In this document: one piece after another, positions 36,531 through 48,450 of the stretch
Numbering within the stretch: position 1 is the stretch's first letter
Layout of the letters: each line of letters opens with the position of its first letter
Assembly (NCBI GenBank): GCA_028274465.1
Contig: CM051455.1
Span: forward strand, 49,949,351 to 50,013,350
Length of the DNA stretch: 64,000 nucleotides
Direction: 5' to 3'
From: Plantago ovata
Lineage: Eukaryota > Streptophyta > Magnoliopsida > Lamiales > Plantaginaceae
Made by a program: the position numbers and the translations under genes
The notes under the pieces: generated by a model
What the model saw: only the letters and a program-made list of their open reading frames with translations
Databases searched by the model: none
What the model was told of the DNA's origin: nothing

Positions 36531-36775
36531 GTAGCTTCTACGTTTGGGATTTATGTCCGTCTTGGTTGTCAAATTTTCTCTGTAATGATCGTACTCTTTC
36601 GTATCCTAGGATTGTTTGTACTTAGGATATGATGCAAAACTCTATGATGTAACCTCTCCTTTATCTATGAAATCATGGTTTTCGAAAAAAAAAATATATA
36701 CTTTGGATGTATTTGCCAATATATGGAACTTAGTCACACGTTATTTTTATTCCTGGCTACGCCCTTGTATCATGG

Positions 36776-37794
36776 TGTGTGTGTACATACATACATATAC
36801 ATATGTGTGTACGCCTTAATCTATTTAAGTAAATATTTAACTACTTTAAGAAATCAATCAACAATTAAAACAATAATATACTAAAATTATGTTATCAAAT
36901 ATGACGAATTAAAATAATTAATTACATATCACCGTTGGTCTCAGTATATCCATACAAGTGTCTCTATAGTATAATGTGACAAAACTAACCTTATTCTAAT
37001 TATGTTATTATATCTTTTTAAGAAACCAATTGACCATCAAGATGTAATATCCTAAGATCATGTTCTCAAATATGTACGATAATGATAAGGTTGGGTTTAT
37101 GGTGCATGACGTAATATTGATGTAGATTATGTTGCTTGGAGTTTTGTTTCTTGGTGTATATATGATGCTCAGTGTTAATTTTGTTAGGGTGTATTAGGAG
37201 TAGTTGATATGATGTTTGACCATTTGACATTGGGTTTATGATGTTTGGTGTTAATTTTGTTTCAGTATAAACATTGAGTGCTTTGTTGCTTTTGCTCATA
37301 TGATGGTTGAATTTAGATTTCTCGAGGTTATGTTGTCAGTTGCTTAAAGTTCAATTTTGCTTAGTACAATGAGTATGATATGATGCTTGAATATATACCG
37401 TGGGGTACTTGACCTTGTTTTTTATATTAAACTTAAATATAATTTGACCACTATTAAATTAAGGCCCTTGATATTGACAGTGCAATATCCATAATGTCGG
37501 AGCAAGTTTAGTGTTCCCTATAATACCTCGTGAATAAATGGTGGGTGTATTTCATTTTATGTTTTTTTATAAATAAGAACTTCACAGTTAGTAGGAAGAT
37601 ATCACAAAAATTTCAATAAGTTTTTAGGTCACACTAACCTTTACATTGTAGAAGTAGAAAGAAATCAAAGCAAATCAAACTTATACTTTCGTCTCTCGCA
37701 AAAGTGAAAGGCGATAATGAAATGGTTGATTTGTCAAAAATAAAATGTTGAACTTTGATTTTTTAAAAGATATTATTGGAACAATAGTCAAGGG
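36776..37794. other. Intergenic AT-rich DNA with short repeats
   Basis: No supported gene. 36778-36810 holds TG/CATA-rich microsatellite-like sequence. The rest is TA- and TTG-rich and featureless to my eye. Confidence 0.35.
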
Positions 37795-38610
37795 TGCGAA
37801 ACATTGACGAGCTCCCAGGTAGCATCCTCAACCGGTAAATTAGTCCAACGGACAAGAGCTTCGTGAAGTTGCTTACCTCAATGTGTAGCGCAACATTACT
37901 CCAAAATTCAAGCAGGAGGGTAGGCCATCATCCGCATACGGCGGTAGTGTAGGCCCAACTGGATCATTATCACCAAACTTTCGGCGTAGCAAAGACACAT
38001 GGAAGACTGGATGAATCTTCCGATCCTCAGGAAGTGCAAGTCTATATGCAACAACGTTAACGCACTCAACAACCTAAAATGGCCCAAAACACTGACTTAC
38101 TTGTAAGCACGCTTGAAAACGGATTGTTGGTGATAAGGTTGCAGATTGAGGTAGACCTAGTCACCAACAAAAAATTCTCAGGGCGGCATTTTTTATCAGC
38201 ATATTGTCGCATCCTATTTTGAGCCATCTCCAAGTTGAGCATAAGCTCTTGGAGCAAACCATTACTAGCCTTGGGTTGCTAATCTACTACTTCAATAGGT
38301 GTGGAACCTTCTTCATGTGCCGGAATCAGAAGAGCTAGTTGGCCATATACAACCTTAAATGGGGTCATGTCAATCTAGCGGTTGCACGTCGTATTATACC
38401 AGTATTCGACGCCAAGCAAGAAACTTCTCCCAGTTCTTCAGCTGATGATATGCAAAACATTGCAAATTTTGCTCTAAACTGCGGTTAACGACCTCGGTTT
38501 GCCCATTACATTAGGGCGAGCTTGGTTCCTTGCAAACAAAATAGTTCTCGCCAAGTCTTTTGGAAGAATCTAAAATAAAATGAGTCCGGCCATGTGATAA
38601 ATATGTCGGG
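37795..38610 (-). mobile_element. Second copy of the gypsy integrase/chromodomain fragment
   Basis: This segment matches 26480-27360 in the same orientation, including GAGCTCCCAGGTA, the CAATGTGTAGC block and the distal AAATGAGTCCGGCC flank. It retains an integrase C-terminal remnant (MLNLEMAQNRMRQYADKKCRPE). It is a fossil, broken in many places, with no LTRs or target duplication visible. Its downstream end lies about 230 bp from the PPR start codon, so it may form part of that gene's promoter. Confidence 0.7.
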
Positions 38611-38837
38611 CTTCTGGAAGACTAAAGAATCCATCATGGATTCATGGGCCTCATATGTCAATAGCCCAAAAGTCAAACAACCCAACTAAGGGTCCAATCC
38701 CCACTCTGGCCTGCACCTCTTCCGACCCGAAGCCGATCTTCTCCCCTAAACCCCTGAAGAACCCTAAATTCAAAACCTGCACAAAACAAAACAATTACTA
38801 TTATGCAGAAAATCCCAATCCTCTCGACACCTCAACT

Positions 38838-40532
38838 ATGAATCGCCTTCGGAGGAGGATACTAGACCCCCAATCCAAACATTTCTTCCTCCAGAAATGC
38901 AGAATACTCCCCAAATCAATCACTAAACCATTTACCCCAATCCACTTTTCCAGGCAATACGAAACTCAGATTCCTCCTTCCAATGGAGATAAACTAACTC
39001 TTTCTCCTTTTTTTAACTTACGAGCCCATTCCCTTCAGATGGATCGGCTCAGGAAGAAGGAATTAAACAAAGCGGTTTCGGTATTGAAGGACCGGATTCT
39101 GTTGAGCCATGAAGTCGGAGAGGTTTTGGAGCAGGATGGCGCCGATTTGTTCAGGGACTTTGGCTATCCAGCTGTTGTTGTAGAGATTTTGGATCAGCTG
39201 CAACGAACTTATACTCTTCAGGCCATTCAGGTCTCGTTTTAATTTTGTTTTACTTTCGTTTCTTAGAATATACTTGGAATGATCATTTAATCGATTTTGT
39301 TGCTTGCTAATTTTAATTTTTAATGCACTATGCTTGTTGATTTAAGTATGTATATATGATATAGTTTTTAGGATAACGAAGAACTATGTTATTTATTCTG
39401 TCAGGTTTTGAATTGGAGGAGGGAACAATGTAAGTCTGATGATACTCCTATGGTACGAGAGGAGTATACGAAGGGTATCGTTGTGGCTGGTAGGCATAAG
39501 GATATTCCTCTTGCAAGGGAGCTCTTTGAAGAGGCCAAGGAGAAAAAACTGCTCACGACGTCATTGTATAATTCTCTCATGAGTGCTTACATGTATACTC
39601 GTCAGTACATGAAGTGCCAATCTGTGTTTCAGGAATTAAAGGAAGATTCTTCGTGCAAACCGTCTACTGAGAGTTACAACATAGTTATTTCTACGCTTGC
39701 TCGCATGGTGCTCGTAGATCACATGGAAGCAGCTGTTAGGGAGATGAATGAGCGGAATCTAAGGCCAACGGTAAGGACATATAAGGGAATTATTGAGGGT
39801 TATGTCATTGCATGGATGTGGGAAGCTATGGAGAAGACTTACCTGGAAATGAGACAGGGTCCTATTAGACCTGACCAGGATATCCATATGCTAATGCTTC
39901 GAGGATATGCACACTCGGGTAACATAGAAAAGATGGAGCACATGTATAAGATGGTGCGCAGCCATGTGGATAAGGAGGAGTATAACTTAATTTGTATTAT
40001 GGCACATGCATACGCTCGGAGTTCTCGTGCTGATAAAGTTGATAAAGTTAATGAACTGGTTGAACGGATTCCAGATCATGAGTATAGGCCTTGGTTGAAC
40101 ATATTGTTAATAACTTTATATGCTAATGCAGATTTGTTTGAGCAAATGGAAAAATCAATCGATAAGGCATTTCAGCAAAAGACCTGTGTAACGACAGCTG
40201 GCGTGATGCGGTGCATTATTGCAAGCTATTACAGGCAACATGCCATAGATAAGCTTGTTGAGTTTTTGCAACGTTCAGAGCATGCAGGTTGGAGAATATG
40301 CCGTTCTCTCTACCATTGCAAAATGGTCATGTATGGATCACAAAACCGCCTCTCTGAAATGGAGATGGTTCTCGAGGAAATGGATAAAATAAATATGCCC
40401 CTGTCTAAGAAAACATTTTGGATTTTATACAAGGTGTACCAAAAGTGGGGTGAAAGATATAGAGTCGAGGCGGTTGTTGGGTTGATGTGCAAAAATGGAT
40501 ATGGTATACCTTTGGATTCTGGTTGTTTGTAG
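38838..40532 (+). CDS. P-class pentatricopeptide repeat protein, probably mitochondrial, two exons
   Basis: Exons are 38838-39230 and 39405-40532, with a phase-0 GT-AG intron, giving 506 residues. The ATG at 38838 is preferred to an in-frame ATG at 38655: it starts MNRLRRRILDPQ, an Arg-rich, acid-poor presequence suited to organelle import, and the upstream extension adds only low-complexity residues. From about residue 150 the protein is a series of 35-residue PPR helical pairs (TSLYNSLMSAYMYTRQYMKC, ESYNIVISTLARMVLVDHM, RTYKGIIEGYVIA). No E, DYW or SMR domain follows, so it is P-class, as used in RNA stabilisation, splicing or translation. It resembles the Arabidopsis At2g30780 type by motif memory only. 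The RNA target is unknown. Confidence 0.92.
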
Positions 40533-43500
40533 TGGTCTTTCTTCAGTAGCACATGCTGTGTGTGTACTTGAGTAATCCCGAGCATGAATTAAGCTAACAT
40601 TGTCTGGTGCCCTCGATTGAATGTGAGGTTACATAAAACTTAAGGTAAACTCACCCTTCCTGATGAAGTGATACCTTATTTTCTTTTCTTGTTGATTTTT
40701 AATTAGATCACCTGGTTTTTTAAATATTGAGGGTGCATATGGGCTTGTTGCTTGACATATTCTCCATCCAGTGATGCAATAATTATCTAGTTTTTACAAC
40801 ATAAGATCGATTTTAATGAATCTTTGGTGCATGAGAGAGATATATGATATAGGATATCCAATCTCTGTACGAGTTTAGTTGAAAGCAGCAACTTGGCAGG
40901 TTCTGTGCGTGAGAGAGATCTTTAATTCATGTGGGACTGCTTCATCATTGATGTTATAAGGCTTTAGGATTTTATGGTCATAATTTTTTTGATAGGAGAA
41001 GCTCAAACATTCAATTCACTTTCACTAGCCTCCGCTGGTATTCGGACCCTGTACTACTGTCATCAATTCCATGCTCTTCTTCACCCATGCACCTTTACCT
41101 AGGGCCTTTTATGTAGTAAATTCTAGTAATATGTTTCTAATTGGTGATCTTGTATGGAGTTTTTTGAATTTGAAGAATTGTTGCATTTATTTAATCTGTC
41201 ACATATGGTGCCCTGTTTCATAGTTGTCTCTGAAGTGTCACAAACAGAATAATGATGCTGCAAAATTTTAGGGATGAACAAGAAGTTTTAAAAGTTGATC
41301 CAACTCTCAGTGAGCTGCTTTTGTTTTAGGGAAGATGAAACTCCATTTGCTATTCACTTGTACAAGTGCTTAGTTTATGTGACTTTTTCCTTGAAGTTGA
41401 AACCCGCAGTTTACATACCGTGACAGAGCCGCCGATAAGAAACAAGCACCAAGAACTGAAAATTTGACATAAATCTTGGATATATGATATATTAACTTTT
41501 CATTGATGCTTGTGTCCCAGTAAGCTTGGTTATGGTTGTGAGTTGAATTATTGGGAAATAGAAGTTTGTGTTTCTTTTTTTGCAATGTGCCCCCAAGTTG
41601 TATATCCACCAAAACAACAGTATAGCCTCACTGTGTTGCTAATTCATGGGCAAAGCAATGGTTGTTTAAGGGGTCGAAATAGAGTTTCCATCAAAATATC
41701 TCTCGGGATGAATAGTCGAGACAAAGAAAAGAATAGAAGAGTGATATGGGAACCACTAGGGGCACTAACTTCTACCTTAAATGCAATTGGGAAAGCTCTG
41801 TCCAGCTTTCGCTGTGGGTTTTGGTTAAGGATTTGTCTTTGCGGGCGGATCAATTGGAGAAATAATTTTTGTATACCTTGAATGTGTCCAATGGTCATCA
41901 CATTTTACTTATCTAAGAGTAGGAAAAGAGGAATTCCAGTTTCAACAAATGAACTTCTATTTTTTTGAAATTACCATTGATGGCTTATATTGACGTATGA
42001 TTCTTTGCGCAGAGCTCCAACTCACTTCATGCAGATGAACAGCACCATCTCACAAGAAGGAGAATAACCCTGGAAAGTTGAGATTGATTCACAAAATTCT
42101 TAAAATGGTATGTCACCTCCTGTTGTATAATTCTTTGATGGATTATCACATCTGAAAGGAAACATTGAAGAATCTCTCAAGTAATTTCCATTAACATCCA
42201 TTTATTATTTATTCGGCCTACGTTTTTCATAATTGAATCAGCTTTGTCATTCTGTGTTTTATTTACTTCCAGATTCAGAAAATTGAACCCCCTCCCCCTC
42301 TTATGAAAATGCATTTTAAGGATAAGATAGTTTTACTTTGTGACTTTCGGGTAGATAGGCTTTTAGTACACAGGAGGTATTAAATCACTGCCATATTTTA
42401 AATATATTTTAAATATTTGGATAACATTTTAAAGTAATAAAAGCCGAGAATTGAAGATCATTCAACCAGTAAACAAGTTGTTTTAGTGTCAAAGCCAAAG
42501 GAAGGTGAATGGTATGTGGCAGTTTACCTAACTGCAACCTTTGAGAATTTGTCAAAGGAACTTAGGTTTCTTTAGCATAGATATTCTTTGAGAACCATAG
42601 CAAATAAAACATGTAAATAGCTTAGTTTAGTAAAGATTACTAAATATGATGGTGACGGAATGAGGTCTTAACATTATCGCTGGGCTGTCACTGTGATATA
42701 GGGAATCAAAAAATCCTACCAAACAGGCAGCAGGGCCTGCATTCTGGAATACTTCCAAGCTACATGAAATGCAAAATACAATACAAATCAAGGTTTACGA
42801 GACCTTTTACTTCCAACTTTCTTTTTTGGGTTGGACCACTCAACAATGGTTATCAAATTCCCATTTGTGAAAAGTGGTCATATGCTTGTTGCACAATCTT
42901 GGGTTGAAAATTCTCCCATACTTTCTTGCTTCCATGTGTAGGGAAGCAAATGAGCTATTCTTTTCCCAATTTGACATACTTTTGTGATTTCTCGTTGTAA
43001 AAAGAGTGACATTGTCACGATTAATTGTGATCAGCCAGGATGACCCAAATTCTTTGTCCTGTAATTGTGTTTTATTGTTCTTGATAATGTTTGGTTACCG
43101 AACAATGTGACAGTTATTGTCCATCCACCGGGAAAGTTATGTAAAACAAGATTGGGTATGCCTGAACAGCAGGAACATTAAAACAGGCAGTTGGAAGTTT
43201 GAAGTTCTGTTAATGGAGCTTAGAATAAAGCATGTGCCTCTAAATTCATTGTGTTGATATACGATTCTTACATCTAATACAAATTAGGTGCGTATGTGGG
43301 AGATTTTTTTTTTCTTTTGGAATTATGATCAAATTAAGGAGAAGTGATCTGTTGTGTGTTTCAGTAACTTCTTTTGGATGGCTTCTCTCTTTCATTATGC
43401 ATTCTCGCTTCGAAAAGATGAATAGTACATGTGTGAGTTTAGATTTACGGTCACATTTTGATTGAAACACAATAATTCCAAGCTAGAAATAATTGATTGA

Positions 43501-44287
43501 CAAAATTTAAAAACAAATGAAAGTTGAAGTAATTATTGGTGAGAAAGTTTGAATTCAAAGCAAGAACTTTAATGGTTTGGATTCATTGAGCACGTTTTTT
43601 GTTTTCTTGGACATTTATGGACCACTTTATGGTTAGTTGCATTGCACACACATGGAACCAAATTCCCATTTGTGCATTTTCCTGTTGCAGAATCTTGGGT
43701 TCTTAATTATTCCTCCATGCTTTCTTGATTGATGATTCCATGTAATGAGAAGTAAAGGAGCAATTTTTACTTTTACCAAGTTTAAGCTGATCGACTGGTT
43801 GGAACTACTATATTTGATCATGTTCTTTCATAACGTTAGGAATTTGCCGTCGCTACCCTTCGTTGCTCACACGCTATATTGTTCAAAGGCGGGTGGATAT
43901 TTTTGTCGCGCTTAATGTGAACCCTTTGTTGAACTGCAAGTGACGACGAAGGAGTTAAAGTAATGTCTTAATCCAGAAAAAAGTCTGATTAGTGACAATG
44001 ACCTATCATCTTGTCGTGCAAAACCCATAATTTTCCAAAGACACACACAAGTAACACAGCTAATCAACACAAGAAGACAAACCATAATACTAGTAAGACA
44101 CACACAACAAAATGGTACTGCTACTTTATTCAAAGCATCATTAATTATTTTTATCACAATTGTTAAGGACACATAATAATTCACACAGAAAAGTCAAAAT
44201 GTGTTCTCTTTTTCTACACTTGAACCGAATATTAGCTGTATTATTCTTTTTAACCGTTTTTAGTATGGTGTACATCACAAACTCATA
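40533..44287. other. PPR 3' flank and long intergenic region
   Basis: The first few hundred bases probably include the PPR 3' UTR. No further gene is supported. Two segments, about 42855-42945 and 43665-43745, resemble each other (TTCCCATTTGTG, then AATCTTGGGTT, then CTTTCTTG), so a diverged local repeat is present. Open stretches such as 41510-41881 show no recognisable domain. Confidence 0.4.
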
Positions 44288-44522
44288 CTCCCCTTCTATT
44301 TAAAGATTCTACTTTGATATTTATTAGAATAATTTTTTAAAAATCAATAAAAAATAGAACAGAGTTTGTAAAAATAAATTATGAATAATGATTTTATATG
44401 TATAATAATTTAAAGTTTAAGTTTTATGACCCTCGAAAATGCTTTTTGATTTTTTTTTTTATTACTTTATGAAAATTGTCATGCAAGTACCAAATAAGAA
44501 ATTTTAGAGGGAATGGAGGGAA
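44288..44522. mobile_element. Possible Stowaway-type MITE, decayed
   Basis: The left end CTCCCCTTCTATTT and the right end read inward TTCCCTCCATTCCC form a weak inverted repeat. TA lies outside both. Size (235 bp) and AT-rich interior fit, but the terminal match is poor. Confidence 0.4.
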
Positions 44523-44524
44523 TA

Positions 44525-45820
44525 TTAAAAAGAAAAATCTTGGTGGATTCTTTACATGCATTAGATCACCTTAAATCTTTTCCACCTGATTTTCTTTGTG
44601 TCCTGAGCATGCTCGACGTTCGAGACACTCCGGTCTTGTGTTTTTAAGTATTGTTAAAACCTGTACTATCATACTGATGACTTAATTGTTATATTTGATA
44701 GTATATTTCAAAATCAATACATAACAACGATAAAGTGCTCATACTGTATATATATGCTATATATGCTAGACTATGTGTTACTTGGTAGGTTTATAATATA
44801 GTAATTCAAAAATTACTTTAGAATAAAACTATATTTGTAAAATTTCATTAATAAAATTTATCTATATATTATAGTATGTTTTAGAGCAAATCTGCTAAAA
44901 GAAAATGGTCCATTTATAAGCTAAAAGTAGACGGGGAACATAATCGTTATTATCAAGAAACATGAGGTGTATTTTTAAGTCAAGTATAGACGATCTTTCA
45001 TGAAACTTTGTGTATATTTTATACTAAATACTATGCGCTCGCACTATTATATATATATTTTTTTCTAACTACTCTAATTAATTTGCAATCACGGTTATAT
45101 TTGCGCTCTTGCTCGCGTCTATACTCGGTCGGCAACACTAAGAAAAGAAAGAACTATAATTAAATGGCTTTATCAGATTTATTTCAAAGTGGTCCAAAAT
45201 TTCTGAATGCAGACAAACCACATTAACGCTTACTATTTCGGCCCATTACATTTTGCCCCCTCTCAAAGCATGTTAACTCCTATTCGATATAATTGATAAC
45301 ATTACCGTAACTTCCGTAAAGGGTAAGGGATGATTAAAAAAATTTGTCTCAGTTGGTAAAAAAGAAAATTAATATATTCGTTCGGTCACAGGATTAAATT
45401 TTATTGAGAGTGAATTTATGAAATGTATACCTTCTGAGTTGAGAATGTCGTAACTTGTTATAATTTAACTTTAACTTATCTGGTTCGTAGACTTAGTAGT
45501 ATATTATACATTAAATATATCTAACTATGTTTAGTGTTTAGAGATAGAACATTTTTTAATGCTCAAGAAACCTATATGTCAAATTTCATTTTGTATCACC
45601 CAGGTATTAAGACTATAACTTTTATAAAGATTGTGTTCGATATAAGTATTAGCGCATTTTACACGACACCTCTAACTTACGACGATTATTACCACACATT
45701 TAGAGTGCAATGTCTTAACAAAAACCTATATCCCAAAGAGACACAATTGACCCTTTTTTTTTCCAGCTTTAACCATTCTCATTCGCGCTACTCACGCGTT
45801 CCTATGATAATCTAATCCAG
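44525..45820. other. Intergenic AT-rich DNA
   Basis: No gene, RNA or element boundary could be supported here. Confidence 0.35.
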
Positions 45821-45822
45821 TA

Positions 45823-46079
45823 CTTCCTCCGGAAATTTTAAAGAATTCCATTTAATTTTGTTAATTTTTTCATATCCGATTTTGACCTCAAATTAATCAT
45901 AATTCATTATGAAAATAATAATTTTAAAAGTTATATATAAAAATTTAAGAAGTATACTTTCATAATATAATTTTTAATTTTTTTTTCACAATAAATTTTA
46001 ATTAATTTGATATCAAATCGAATATCGAAAAAATCAACAAAACCAAATGGTCGGGTATCTTTAAAGTTTCCGAAAAAAG
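45823..46079. mobile_element. Stowaway-type MITE next to a SINE
   Basis: Inverted termini match well: left CTTCCTCCGGAAATTTTAAA, right read inward CTTTTTTCGGAAACTTTAAA. TA flanks both ends (45821-45822 and 46080-46081). The 257-bp interior is AT-rich. The right TA overlaps the start of the target duplication of the neighbouring SINE. Confidence 0.75.
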
Positions 46080-46080
46080 T

Positions 46081-46300
46081 ATTACTAAATTTTATTTTAT
46101 TTTTGAAACAGCAAATATTACAACTGATCCTACACTAATTTTATACAAATATCATAAACCACCTTATACCTCCACATCTAAATCACCTTATGTCTCCCCT
46201 AGGGATCGAACTTTACACTTATTCTTTCACCACTTCAAATTCTCTTCCACTTCACCACCTTATATAACTCCTTATATAACTCCTAAAGAATTACTAAATT
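46081..46300 (-). mobile_element. tRNA-derived SINE (copy 1) with 11-bp target duplication
   Basis: The inserted DNA is 46092-46289, flanked by the perfect duplication ATTACTAAATT at 46081-46091 and 46290-46300. On the minus strand it starts near GGAGTTATATAAGGTGG, has a pol III B-box-like AGTTCGATCCC, a tail domain TATAAGGTGGTTTATGATAT and an A/T-rich 3' end. The tail domain matches the SINE at 53776-53943, so both are one family. The A-box region is decayed in this copy. Confidence 0.8.
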
Positions 46301-47539
46301 GGCCTTTCAATTTGTTTTCACATTAAACTCAGTTAGAAATCTAGAACCATATCACAAACCTTACTAACAAGTAAATCCAAAGCACTCAAAGAAATAAAAA
46401 GAAAGAAGCAAGAACAAATAAATAGAGTAATTTTGTCTTTAGCAAATGTTTGCTCAACTAAAATGAAAAAGATAAATAGAAAAAGGGCAAGATGAGAAGT
46501 AAAGCAATGAATGAATAGGCAAAAAAATGGTTGCACTTGCATAGAATTAATCAAATCATGACAAAGCAAAGCAAAGGGTCTCTGTCTTGTTTGTATTGTC
46601 ATTTGTCGATAGTGAGATTTCATTGTTTGGACTATTCCCAACTTGTCTAATTTCTTCATAATCATCAACATTATTATTGTAATTTACTATTTGCTTTCCG
46701 CTTATTAGTGGACGGTTTTTTTTCTAAAACCATTTTCGTTTCGGCATGTATTTATTTATTTACTACTCTTATTTGATTGTAATGGTACAGCACTTATTTC
46801 TAGAGACCCTAGACCAACCAACCTTATTTTCCTTTTGATACGGACAAAAACGTTCCCGTCTATATTCAATTTAAAAGTAAAAATCGAAACTTTTAACAGA
46901 TTTTAAGTAAAATACATTTTTTATTCATATAAAAGTACATATCCATGCCCAACATTCTTTGTAATAATTCGATATTTATAAAAAAAGATTATTTATGTAA
47001 TATACCGTGTCACATGATACATGGACCTTGGTAAATTTAAATTAGATGAGATGAGCATATTACTGTTAGTACGTTGTTGTTGTTGGCTTTAAGGAAGTTA
47101 GGAGGAGCAGTTAATCCGATCATGGGATACAATAGAGCATAATCCATTCTTTTGCAAGCTGGAAACACTGCTACTCATTTCGCCACCATAATCAATACTA
47201 CTAGTACTAATGACTCTAAAATTAGTACTCCTAAACTCTGGATAAGATCACTAGCAATGGTATGGTGGGCTTCAATCTTCATGTTTATAATGGGTGACTT
47301 TTTAGGTTTATTTGGGGCTTAATCCTGAAATAAGTGCTCTAAGCATAACTTTTTACATCACTCCTTTTAAATTATTAAACGTTTTCTAAAAAATTACTAA
47401 CTTCATTTTTGTTCTAAAGAAATTTCTTGTGGTCGTTTTAGTCTCACTAATTTATCAGGTGATTCAAACTTATTTCCTTTTAAAATGAAATGTTCATAAC
47501 ATATTGATAATTTGGTGAACATTTATAAGTTAGACTGAT

Positions 47540-47542
<3 letters not shown>
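46301..47542. other. Intergenic DNA
   Basis: No supported gene. A minus-strand open stretch at 46333-46671 is Phe/Leu-rich with no recognisable domain and is probably chance. Confidence 0.35.

Positions 47543-47625
<83 letters not shown>
47543..47625. repeat. (AT)n microsatellite, about 82 bp
   Basis: A perfect alternating AT tract. It is the first of three within 0.9 kb, so slippage-prone length variation is expected. Confidence 0.95.
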
Positions 47626-47630
<5 letters not shown>

Positions 47631-47703
47631 ATAAGACAACGTAATCGATGAGTTGGACTGATCAAATATGAAAAGGCAACCTAAACGATTAGTTAAAACA
47701 GTA

Positions 47704-47935
47704 CTTCCTCCGTTTCATTAATAACTTCCTAAGGAACTATTCATTGCGATCTTTGACCACGTATAACTTTTAAATTAAATCGTATCAATATAAATTAAAA
47801 GTTGATTATGAAACTATACTCCATTTAATTTCATAATATAATTTATATTTTTATCTAATGTAATTTAGGAGTTATACGTGGTCAAAGTTCCCGATGAATA
47901 GTCCCCTTAGGAAGTTATTAATGAAATGGAGGTAG
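47704..47935. mobile_element. Stowaway-type MITE between two (AT)n tracts
   Basis: Long inverted termini differ at only about 2 of 31 positions (left CTTCCTCCGTTTCATTAATA, right read inward CTACCTCCATTTCATTAATA, continuing ACTTCCTAAGG). TA lies on both sides at 47702-47703 and 47936-47937. A second inner inverted pair, GACCACGTATAACT and AGTTATACGTGGTC, extends the hairpin. This is the best preserved MITE in the window. Confidence 0.9.
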
Positions 47936-47938
47936 TAT

Positions 47939-47941
<3 letters not shown>

Positions 47942-47996
<55 letters not shown>
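47942..47996. repeat. (AT)n microsatellite, about 55 bp
   Basis: A perfect AT tract starting a few bases after the MITE ending at 47935. Confidence 0.95.
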
Positions 47997-47998
<2 letters not shown>

Positions 47999-48396
47999 CG
48001 ACCATCACTTTTACCGAATATTTATACCACATTTAAAACATCAAACCAATTCCGACATTAAAAATATTATTAAAAATAGCAAGGACAAGGACACAATCTA
48101 CGCTTCCAGTAATTCCAAATCTAAGAGCTGAATAAAATTCTTGAAAGCTGAAATTCACATGCGCTTTTAAGGTCCATTTAATCTCATAAATAGTGGTGCT
48201 TGATAACACAGTCAACACAGTCAGTCCAATGAGCTTTCATGGTAATGTGTCAGTTTGGACAGTTCTCCACCACCAGTACTACTACTACTATTATGAAGTT
48301 ATGAACACAGACATCCATAACATCAAGCCAAGTGGCTTCAAGTCTCATTTCAGTTCTGGAAACTAGACTTTGCATTGCATGCTCTTCAAGAAATAC

Positions 48397-48402
<6 letters not shown>

Positions 48403-48449
<47 letters not shown>
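48403..48449. repeat. (AT)n microsatellite, about 47 bp
   Basis: A perfect AT tract about 0.5 kb beyond the GID1 stop codon, in its 3' flank. Being transcribed or not depends on the unknown polyadenylation site. Confidence 0.95.

Positions 48450-48450
<1 letters not shown>

Larger units (their letters stand above)
29732..36711 (+). mobile_element. Near full-length plant L1-type LINE with 16-bp target duplication
   Basis: The element proper is about 29748-36695. It is flanked by a perfect 16-bp duplication, ATATACTTTGGATGTA, at 29732-29747 and 36696-36711, and ends in an A-rich tail at about 36685-36695. It carries an ORF1 region (about 29807-32440) and an ORF2 (32472-36530) in the standard plant L1/RIL order. 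The length of about 6.9 kb and a 5' end before ORF1 suggest that little or nothing is missing at the 5' side. It sits inside the hAT element at 29254-36767. It has at least two ORF1 frame changes and one ORF2 stop, so it is unlikely to be active by itself. Confidence 0.93.
29254..36767. mobile_element. Non-autonomous hAT element split by a LINE insertion
   Basis: The left end is CAGGGGCGGAGCTA and the right end, read inward, is CAAGGGCGTAGCCA, an imperfect terminal inverted repeat of the plant hAT kind. Flanking 8-bp direct repeats, CATCATGG at 29246-29253 and TATCATGG at 36768-36775, match at 7 of 8 positions; 8 bp is the hAT norm. Without the LINE and one copy of its target duplication the element is only about 550 bp, with no transposase. 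Near 29340-29400 it has a tRNA-like stretch (GAGTGGTAAGACT then GGTTCAACTC) that could be a pol III promoter relic. Confidence 0.75.

Noticed and set aside
38655-38837. Longer N-terminus for the PPR protein from the upstream in-frame ATG
   Set aside because: The extra 61 residues are low-complexity and the internal ATG starts a convincing organelle presequence.
46333-46671. 112-codon minus-strand open frame
   Set aside because: Phe/Leu-rich, no domain, no splice or promoter context, in AT-rich DNA.
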